NCBI GenBank assembly: GCA_031428675.1
Contig: JANOYC010000031.1
Location: forward strand, 1-9,851
Reading direction: 5' to 3'
Length of the DNA stretch: 9,851 nt
Source: JANOYC01 sp031428675
Lineage (GTDB): Bacteria > Actinomycetota > Actinomycetes > Actinomycetales > Microbacteriaceae
The notes under the pieces are model-generated. The model was not told where the DNA came from. It did not search any database and worked only from the letters and a program-made list of their open reading frames with translations. Each line of letters opens with the position of its first letter. The first letter of the stretch is position 1. Below, one piece after another: positions 4,510 through 9,851 of this stretch. The position numbers and the translations under genes are program-made.

Positions 4510-7463
4510 GCGGCGAACGCGACCGGGAGCTTGGCGAATCCGCGGATGAGCTGCTTCGAGAAGCGCTCGGGCAGACCGACGATACGCACAGGTGGCCCCT
4601 GCACGAGCTCTTCGACCAGCACTCGCGCGCACAGGCGAAGGAACGGCGCGCCCATGCATGCGTGCGGTCCCTCGCCGAATGACATGATCCGGTTCGCGGG
4701 GGTGATCACGCGAGCGAGGTCGAATACATCGGGGTTCTCATAAACGCGTTCGTCGCGATTCGCCGATCCCTGCAAGAACGTCACCCGCGAACCTGCGGGG
4801 ATGACCCTACCGGCGATCTCGACGTCCTCCGTCGTCTGACGCGACAGGTTCTGGGCTGGCGGGTCGTACCGAAGGCACTCTTCGATGAACGCCGGGATAA
4901 GCGAAGGGTTCTCGCGGAGGAAGGGCTGCAGGGTGGGGAAGCGGTCGAGGATCATGATGACCTGGCTGAGGAAGGCGGCCGGCGCGTCGCTGGCCGCGGC
5001 GAGCACCAGGTGCGCGAGCCCGACCTGTTCATCCGGATTCACCTTGCCGGCGTGGACGGCCAGGGTGATCTGAGTCAATGCATCCGAGGCCGTGGGATTC
5101 ACCCCCGCCTCGATTTCGGCCCGTCGCGCCTCGAAGCGCTCGGCGATCATCTCCTCGGTCTCGACCGCCGCATGGACGGCGTCCTCTGGGACGCCAGGGG
5201 CCCCGACGACACGGACGAGCTCCCGCTCGATGTGGTCGATGAAGCCCGGCACGTCGCTCATCGGTCGGCCGAGCAGCATCACCGCCATTCCGACTCCAGT
5301 GGGGAAGCCGACCTCGGCGGTGAAGTCGCCGCCGCCGGCATCCCAGAAGGGCTCGAGCAGCGCACGGACGTACTCGCGCACACCATCCTCCTTGGCGAGG
5401 ATCTCACGCACGGAGAAGGTACGACGGATGGCGGCGCGCAGTGCGGTGTGGCGAGGCGCATCCATTGTCACGAGGAATCCCTCGCCGAATGAGTCGTGGG
5501 TGCCGTCGATGTCGTTGCCGTGCGCGCTCGAGAAGCGCCGGGTGTCGGATAGCGCAGTGCGCACATCGGCGTAACGGGAAACGAAGTACACACCGCGCTC
5601 GGCGTTGTAGTACACCGGAGCCTCGTCACGGAGCCGCTTGAAAAGGTCGTACGGGTAGTCGTAGTCCGCGTACGAGAAAGGGTCGTAATGCAGGGTCAGG
5701 TCCCTCGGGACCTGGCTCCTATCCGCCTGCACGGCGGTCGTGATGCCCGCGATCCGCGTCGGATCGAGCTCGACTGCCGAGATCGCGGGCACGTGCAGCG
5801 GGTTCGTCGCCGCGCTCGCATCATTCACTCGTGAGGCAACCCGCGCGGTGACCTCGACCTCGGCCGGCGCGACCGTGTCTCGGACAATTGCCCGCGCCCA
5901 CTCCAGCACGCGGTCGTTCGGGAGCGTGCCGTCGACAGCATCATGCCGACCGTATTCACCGAATCGTAGGGCTCCGAGCGCTGCGAGCCGTGCATCAATG
6001 AGCTCGCTACCGCGGCTGTAGAACTCGTAGGAACTGTCGCCGAGGCCGAACATCGCGTATCGGATGCCGGACAGGTTCGGTCGCTCGGCGTCGAGCAGTT
6101 CGGCGAATGGTCGGGCACTCGATGGCAACTCGCCTTCGCCGTGCGTCGAGCAGACCACCAGGGTTAGGTTCTCCGGTCGCAGATCCGCGGTGGTTGCATC
6201 GGTCATGTCGACAGCGCGAAGCTTTAAGTCTCCCGAGAATTCCTCACCGAGAAGGTCGGCAATGGTCTCCGCGTTACCCGACTCCGTTCCGTAGAGGACG
6301 ACAATCTCTCCTGGGCCTTCGGCGTCTTCCTCCGTCGCTGGCGAGGGTTCGGCGGCCGCTACAGCCTCCGCGTCCAGATCGGCGATTATACGATCAGCGA
6401 CGGCTCGCGCGTCGGAGCGATTCGCGGGGATGGTGCCGACAGGCCCACGCCGGATCCAGCCGACACAGTAGAGGTTCTCGCCCAGCACGCCGGCGTCGAT
6501 GTCGGTGGTGTCGGACTCGAGGGTGCTGCGCAGAAGGACGTCATTGGGGATTTCGCGAAATCCGACCGCCGTGACCACGGAGTCCGTCTCGATTGAGAGC
6601 GGCTCCCGCGTGCCTGCCGAGTCACGGAAGTTCGCGACGTCGACGTCTCCGTCGCCGTCAAGGTGATCGGGCGTCCAGCCGAAGCTGAACCGAACCTCTC
6701 GACGCGCCACTGACGGCGACTCGTCCACGATCTCGAATACGGCGGTCGCCCGCGGCGACCGGTCTGAGGCGGACCGCTCCGCGTCGGTCGTGAATCGCAC
6801 ATCCTCGAGTTTGCCCAGTTCGCGGACCATCGCCACGTCGAACTTCGCGTGCTCGGCGCCAGAGCGCCCGACGACGTCGATCCGTTCAACGTCGCCGATC
6901 GCTTCGATCGCGTCATCCGGCACTCCCACCTCCCGCAGCCGCTCCGACCTGCTGAGGAACAGTCGCACGAGGTCGACCGAGACATTGCCGTTGCCCACGA
7001 TCACCGTGCGGCGACCGATGCGGATGGCGGCTGACTGACGCCCGGGGTGCCCGTTGATCATCCGGGTCACCTCACCCGAGCCGTAAACACGGCCCCGGGT
7101 CGCCGCGCCGTTCGCGTCGTGGAAGCCGTCGATCGTGCGGTCCGCCCACAAACCGGTCGCGAGAACGACGGCGTCGAATTCCGACCTGAGCTCGTCGATC
7201 GAGATGTCGCTGCCGACCTCGACACCGCCGACGAACTGCACGCGGTCTCGTTCGAAGAGACGGTCGAACTGTTTCGCAATACCTTTGGTGCCCAGGTGGT
7301 CCGGAGCAACTCCGTAACGGATCAGACCGAACGGAGTCGTGAGCCGGTCGTAGATAACGATGTCGGCGTCGGCCCAGGCCTTGCGCAGGAATTGCGCAGT
7401 ATAGCAGCCGGATGGACCGCTTCCGACGATGGCGATCCGCCGTTTCGATGCGGGTACGTTCAT
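4506..7463 (-). CDS. Self-sufficient P450: ferredoxin reductase-flavodoxin-cytochrome P450 fusion
   Basis: A 985-residue, three-module redox enzyme. Residues about 8-365 are an FprA/adrenodoxin-reductase-like flavoprotein: FAD motif GSGPSG (14-19), YGVAPDH (50-56), NADPH motif GNGNVSVD (157-164), and GWIRRGPVGTIPANRSDA (335-352). An Ala/Glu/Pro-rich linker (366-385) leads to an FMN flavodoxin domain (about 386-530): YGTESGNAET (391-400), CSTHGEGELPSSARPF (438-453), FGLGDSSYEFY (472-482). After a second linker (531-585) comes a soluble bacterial P450 (about 586-985): HTALR (672-676), I-helix LAAASDAPAA (821-830), ExxR at E862/R865, and FGEGPHACMG with heme ligand C936. Electrons should pass NADPH-FAD-FMN-heme in one chain without a ferredoxin. 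The conserved I-helix Thr is Ala. XplB plus XplA of nitramine-degrading actinobacteria have the same modules split over two proteins; whether this enzyme shares that chemistry is unknown. No membrane anchor. ATG at 7463 has AGGAG 7 bases upstream. First gene of the operon. Confidence 0.93.
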   Translation of the reverse strand: MNVPASKRRIAIVGSGPSGCYTAQFLRKAWADADIVIYDRLTTPFGLIRYGVAPDHLGTKGIAKQFDRLFERDRVQFVGGVEVGSDISIDELRSEFDAVVLATGLWADRTIDGFHDANGAATRGRVYGSGEVTRMINGHPGRQSAAIRIGRRTVIVGNGNVSVDLVRLFLSRSERLREVGVPDDAIEAIGDVERIDVVGRSGAEHAKFDVAMVRELGKLEDVRFTTDAERSASDRSPRATAVFEIVDESPSVARREVRFSFGWTPDHLDGDGDVDVANFRDSAGTREPLSIETDSVVTAVGFREIPNDVLLRSTLESDTTDIDAGVLGENLYCVGWIRRGPVGTIPANRSDARAVADRIIADLDAEAVAAAEPSPATEEDAEGPGEIVVLYGTESGNAETIADLLGEEFSGDLKLRAVDMTDATTADLRPENLTLVVCSTHGEGELPSSARPFAELLDAERPNLSGIRYAMFGLGDSSYEFYSRGSELIDARLAALGALRFGEYGRHDAVDGTLPNDRVLEWARAIVRDTVAPAEVEVTARVASRVNDASAATNPLHVPAISAVELDPTRIAGITTAVQADRSQVPRDLTLHYDPFSYADYDYPYDLFKRLRDEAPVYYNAERGVYFVSRYADVRTALSDTRRFSSAHGNDIDGTHDSFGEGFLVTMDAPRHTALRAAIRRTFSVREILAKEDGVREYVRALLEPFWDAGGGDFTAEVGFPTGVGMAVMLLGRPMSDVPGFIDHIERELVRVVGAPGVPEDAVHAAVETEEMIAERFEARRAEIEAGVNPTASDALTQITLAVHAGKVNPDEQVGLAHLVLAAASDAPAAFLSQVIMILDRFPTLQPFLRENPSLIPAFIEECLRYDPPAQNLSRQTTEDVEIAGRVIPAGSRVTFLQGSANRDERVYENPDVFDLARVITPANRIMSFGEGPHACMGAPFLRLCARVLVEELVQGPPVRIVGLPERFSKQLIRGFAKLPVAFAA

Positions 7464-7470
7464 TGCTGAT

Positions 7471-7475
7471 CTCCT
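7471..7475 (-). promoter_or_regulatory. Ribosome binding site of the P450 operon
   Basis: Read on the minus strand, AGGAG lies 7 bases before the ATG at 7463. It is the clearest Shine-Dalgarno in the window and fixes the start of the fusion protein. It sits directly beside the inverted repeat at 7478-7497, so a regulator or hairpin there could affect translation as well as transcription. Confidence 0.75.
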
Positions 7476-7477
7476 AA

Positions 7478-7497
7478 CAGTGACGGCTCCATCACTG
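7478..7497. promoter_or_regulatory. Inverted repeat CAGTGA-N8-TCACTG, candidate regulator site
   Basis: A perfect 6-bp inverted repeat with an 8-base spacer lies in the 214-bp divergent region, 14 bases upstream of the P450 fusion start. It could be an operator for the divergently encoded GntR regulator, or a small hairpin in the mRNA leader. HutC-type GntR sites are usually more compact (GT-TA-AC core), so the alternative site at 7610-7617 must be considered. No convincing -35/-10 pair was found for either direction. Confidence 0.4.
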
Positions 7498-7600
7498 AGG
7501 GGAAGCTATCCGCGTCCCGGCGACGAGTGCTCGCCGCGCGGCACATTGGCAGAGTGCTGCCTGCTATTTCGGACAAGTCCCGTCGAGATCGGCGCAAGAA

Positions 7601-7617
7601 GTCTGCGAATGTAGACA
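7601..7617. promoter_or_regulatory. GTCT-N8-AGAC / TGTAGACA symmetric element, possible GntR operator
   Basis: TGTAGACA at 7610-7617 is nearly palindromic (TGT-AG-ACA) and resembles the compact symmetric cores bound by HutC-type GntR regulators. GTCT at 7601-7604 also pairs with AGAC at 7613-7616. It lies about 60 bases upstream of the GntR start, a suitable place for autoregulation and control of the divergent operon. The elements are short, so chance occurrence is possible. Confidence 0.3.
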
Positions 7618-7677
7618 ACTCCAGGTATCGTCTCCCGCCGCATTCGCGCCGTAACCTACACCCGCCAGAATGGTGGG

Positions 7678-8442
7678 GTGAACCGCTTCGTCGTCGAACA
7701 GGACTCCCCACTCACCGCATGGGGTCAGGTGCAGCGCGACCTGCGCCGACGCATCGAAATCCACGAGTTCGAACCCGGATCCCGCATCCCGTCCGAGGCG
7801 GACCTAGTCGCCCATTACGGCGTGAGCCGAATGACCGTGCGCCGGGCCATCGAGTCGCTCGCCGCCGACGGACTATTGAACTCACGACGGGGCTCCGGCA
7901 CGTTCGTCACCGATCGGCGGGATCTGCTGCGGTACGACGTGGATCTGCTGCGACCATGGCGTGAGCAGTTGCTCGCCACAGGTCACGTCGCGAGGTCACG
8001 TCTGATGCAGACCTCCGCGGATGCCTTCGTTCCTGAAGATCTGCGCCGCAACGTGCAGTACGACTCTCCCGACAATGTGAGATTCGGTCAGCATGTGCAA
8101 GAGGTGGACGGCGTCGCTATCGCCGTCACTGAGTCGTGGATCCCCGAACAGCCGCATTGTGGGAGTGCGGTCACGACGCGGCCACCCGGGTCACTCGTCA
8201 GCGCGTTGAGCTCGGTGCGCATCTCGTTCGCGACGACGGCCCAGGCCGACATCATGCAGTCGTATCGAGACGTACCGCTCCTTGAGGTGACAACGATCAG
8301 TCGCCTGCGCGAGACGGGCGAGCTTGTCGAACTCGCGCGGACCTCGTGGCTGGCCAGTCGGGTGCGCTTCACCTTCGGGCGATCTCTGACTCTTGCCCAG
8401 ATTGATATGTCGGAACTCATGAAGGCGAACCGACTGGCGTAG
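7678..8442 (+). CDS. GntR-family transcriptional regulator (HutC/UTRA type)
   Basis: A 254-residue regulator. Residues about 13-78 form the GntR winged helix-turn-helix: IPSEADLVAHYGVSRMTVRRA (37-57) is the recognition-helix signature, followed by the wing RRGSGTFV (70-77). Residues about 95-245 have the length and pattern of a UTRA effector-binding domain, ending in ELARTSWLASRVRFTF, typical of HutC-like proteins that bind small metabolites. The start is GTG at 7678; no ATG lies upstream in frame and the ribosome site is weak, so a leaderless or inefficient start is possible. It is divergent from the P450 operon across 214 bp, the standard layout for a ligand-responsive repressor of the neighbouring catabolic genes. 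The effector is probably a substrate or intermediate of that pathway (inference). Confidence 0.9.
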   Translation: MNRFVVEQDSPLTAWGQVQRDLRRRIEIHEFEPGSRIPSEADLVAHYGVSRMTVRRAIESLAADGLLNSRRGSGTFVTDRRDLLRYDVDLLRPWREQLLATGHVARSRLMQTSADAFVPEDLRRNVQYDSPDNVRFGQHVQEVDGVAIAVTESWIPEQPHCGSAVTTRPPGSLVSALSSVRISFATTAQADIMQSYRDVPLLEVTTISRLRETGELVELARTSWLASRVRFTFGRSLTLAQIDMSELMKANRLA

Positions 8443-8549
8443 ATGTCCACCGAGTTTGATGCGTACCCCAGTGTTATCACGGTGCTGATCAGTTCTCTCG
8501 AGGAACGAAGAAGGAGTCAGGGAGCTCGAATGCGACGACGTCGGCGTGA

Positions 8550-9783
8550 CTACATCCCCGCGGCGGTCGCGCTCCTCGCCGAGTTCCTGATGGGTTGCCC
8601 TAAGCTACGGTCGCTACCGCGTCGTTGATGCGGGAACTCATCATGTTCACGCTTATTGCGTCGGCGCCATGAGCCAGAGCGTATTTTGGGCAGGGCAGTT
8701 AGTTCGGGTTTCAGTCGCTTCAAGAAGGCCTCAGCAACGGGCTCCCGAACCCCGAAAAGCGCGAGTGAGTCCTTCGCCACGAACGAGCCCAGGCTCAACT
8801 CGTTTGTTCCGAAGAGAGCGAGTTGGTGTCTATTGCCGTCACCGAGCGGCTCCGGGTTCACGTCGAAGGCGGGAGCGACGATCCACGCGGTGCGGCGACG
8901 AAGGAAGCCATGGTTGCGCAGGTGGTCATCGAGATCGCCAACCAGACAGCCGAACACGGCTCGCCGCCACAATTCGGGCGGATCGGAGCCGTTTAGCCGA
9001 GCGAAGTCGACGACATCAACCCACGCCGCCTCCGCCGTCGGTGGCTTCGAGGGCGGTCATTGCCGAGATGTAGGGGATGCGGATGCCGTCATCCGTGCGG
9101 TCGAATCGTCTGAGAAAGAGCACCGTGCGTTCAGAGCCGTCGACGGTGAATCGCTTCGTCATGTGCTGGGGCTTGTCGATTCCCACCGCGCCCATGGCAT
9201 CCATCATCGCGGCCTCCCACGCCACAACGTTCCAGTCGTCGCCGCTCGGCTTCGGGAATTTCGCCAGCCACAGGTCGGCCCCGATCTTCACGTTCGCCTT
9301 TGGCCGAGCACCGCCCAGTGAGCCGGTCGCCCTGAACAGACGGCGGATCGCAACTTCGTCAATCTCCGTCTCGCCGCGCTCGATCTGATCGGCGACGCGA
9401 ATGATCTCGGACAAATTCGCTTCTACTGGCACGCCGTGGTCCGCCGATACCGCGACACCGTCAGCCCAAAACCGGGTGGCCCCCTGGCGACCCTCGTCGC
9501 TGACCCCAAACATCAGGCTGAGCTCATCAAGTGTGCGGCCGACCGCGCGCTTCTGCACCTTGCGTCCCCAAGTATCCGGTGCCGAGTCGCTAAACGGGTT
9601 TACGGGGGATAGTGGCTGCGCACCGGGGAACAGGCCGAGTGCCGGCGAAAGCTCGAACGCTTCTCGCATGCGCAAGTATGCGGAGTCATATTCGAAAGCT
9701 CCTGAAGTCCTGGTCCGGTAGATCTTGCCCGCGAGCACTTCTGTGCGGCCCACTACTGTCGTTACTTCGTACGTATCAGTCAC
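8550..9783 (-). pseudogene. hipA: HipA-family serine/threonine kinase toxin, frameshifted
   Basis: HipA kinases phosphorylate cellular targets (glutamyl-tRNA synthetase in E. coli) and cause growth arrest unless bound by HipB. The first frame (9783-9016, 255 codons) carries the N-terminal subdomain, the Gly-rich loop RATGSLGGARPK (151-162), the nucleotide-binding Lys in LAKFPK (173-178) and FLRRFDR (223-229), then stops right after a GGC/GGA-rich run. The frame shifted by one base continues AWVDVVDFARLNGSDPPEL and contains the catalytic loop GDLDDHLRNHGFL and the metal-binding Asp in APAFDVNP. Thus a one-base insertion (or two-base loss) at about 9022-9036 splits an otherwise recognisable kinase; a sequencing error in the GC-rich run is the alternative. 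The last 40-50 codons to 8550 are not HipA-like, hinting at further decay. The start is GTG at 9783. Confidence 0.8.
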
Positions 9784-9851
9784 GATTGCGCACCCTTACG
9801 CGCTCGGGGAGTTTCTCGTCAACCATGAGTCGGCCGCGCTCGGTGCCGAAC
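9776..9851 (-). CDS. 3' end of the gene upstream of hipA, candidate HipB-type antitoxin (partial)
   Basis: Only the last 24 codons are in the window; they read RGRLMVDEKLPERVRVRNRD at the end, stopping at TGA 9778-9776. The reading overlaps the hipA GTG start by 8 bases, the usual antitoxin-toxin arrangement. HipB proteins are small Cro/CI-type DNA-binding antitoxins encoded directly before hipA. The helix-turn-helix part would lie outside the window, so the identity rests on position only. Confidence 0.45.
   Translation of the reverse strand, partial: FGTERGRLMVDEKLPERVRVRNRD

Noticed and set aside
4510..4659. N-terminal extension of the HtaA-domain gene to 4659
   Set aside because: The extra 50 codons are Arg/Ala-rich, lie entirely inside the P450 C-terminus in another frame, and lack HtaA similarity; ATG at 4509 with ATGA coupling fits better.
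4021..4743. 240-codon plus-strand open frame across the HtaA gene and P450 end
   Set aside because: It runs antisense over two supported genes, has no recognisable motif, and its composition is typical of GC-rich shadow frames.
4506..7463. Naming the fusion xplA/xplB (nitramine-degrading P450)
   Set aside because: The module types match but residue-level identity cannot be judged here, the architecture differs, and the neighbours do not match what I know of xpl loci. No gene symbol was assigned.
8443..8628. 61-codon plus-strand frame starting directly after the GntR stop
   Set aside because: No ribosome site, Arg-rich composition, no recognisable family, and it runs into the region antisense to the hipA remnant. 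It may be chance; 8443-8549 otherwise shows no gene.
8656..9321. 221-codon plus-strand frame opposite hipA
   Set aside because: It is antisense to clear HipA motifs in both minus-strand frames and shows no domain of its own.
1..9851. CRISPR array, tandem repeats or complete insertion sequence
   Set aside because: Reading both strands gave no regularly spaced repeats, no transposase motif and no terminal inverted repeats.

Overview
The window is GC-rich and uses GTG starts. Its protein families (an HtaA-domain protein, an FprA/adrenodoxin-reductase-type flavoenzyme, a HutC-type GntR regulator and a HipA kinase) point to a high-GC Gram-positive actinobacterium, plausibly Microbacteriaceae. That placement is an inference from protein style, not from a marker gene. 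No complete housekeeping protein gene is present. The only core gene is tRNA-Phe at the left edge, and the rest reads as accessory DNA inserted next to it.

Left flank (1-735): an intrinsic terminator ends an upstream transcription unit, followed by tRNA-Phe(GAA). Fourteen bases downstream is the C-terminal half of a tyrosine recombinase in the opposite orientation. It has lost its N-terminus and carries a frameshift, so it is a dead integrase marking an old tRNA-linked integration. Next (735-2021, minus strand) is an unusual one-chain fusion of a GNAT acetyltransferase domain with a classical AAA+ ATPase. The gap at 2022-2309 holds a 34-codon tautomerase-like remnant and a perfect short palindrome over a possible -10 box.

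Centre (2310-7463, minus strand): four genes form one compact operon. The first encodes a 985-residue protein that joins an FAD/NADPH ferredoxin reductase, an FMN flavodoxin and a cytochrome P450, in that order. It should be a self-sufficient P450 with an architecture I do not recognise as an established class; the nearest analogue I know is the two-protein XplB/XplA system. It is followed by a cytoplasmic HtaA-type heme-binding-domain protein (ATGA overlap), an aldo/keto reductase, and a creatininase-family amidohydrolase (GTGA overlap). A HutC/UTRA-type GntR regulator is divergently encoded at 7678-8442, with inverted repeats in the 214-bp intergenic region. The layout suggests a ligand-inducible pathway: an oxidative or reductive P450 step, a carbonyl reduction or oxidation, and hydrolysis of a cyclic amide or similar C-N bond. 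The substrate cannot be read from the sequence.

Right flank (8550-9851, minus strand): a HipA-type Ser/Thr kinase toxin gene split by a one-base frameshift, preceded by the last 24 codons of an overlapping upstream gene in the position of a HipB antitoxin. The intact operon and regulator thus sit among decaying mobile or toxin genes, as expected of cargo in a genomic island.
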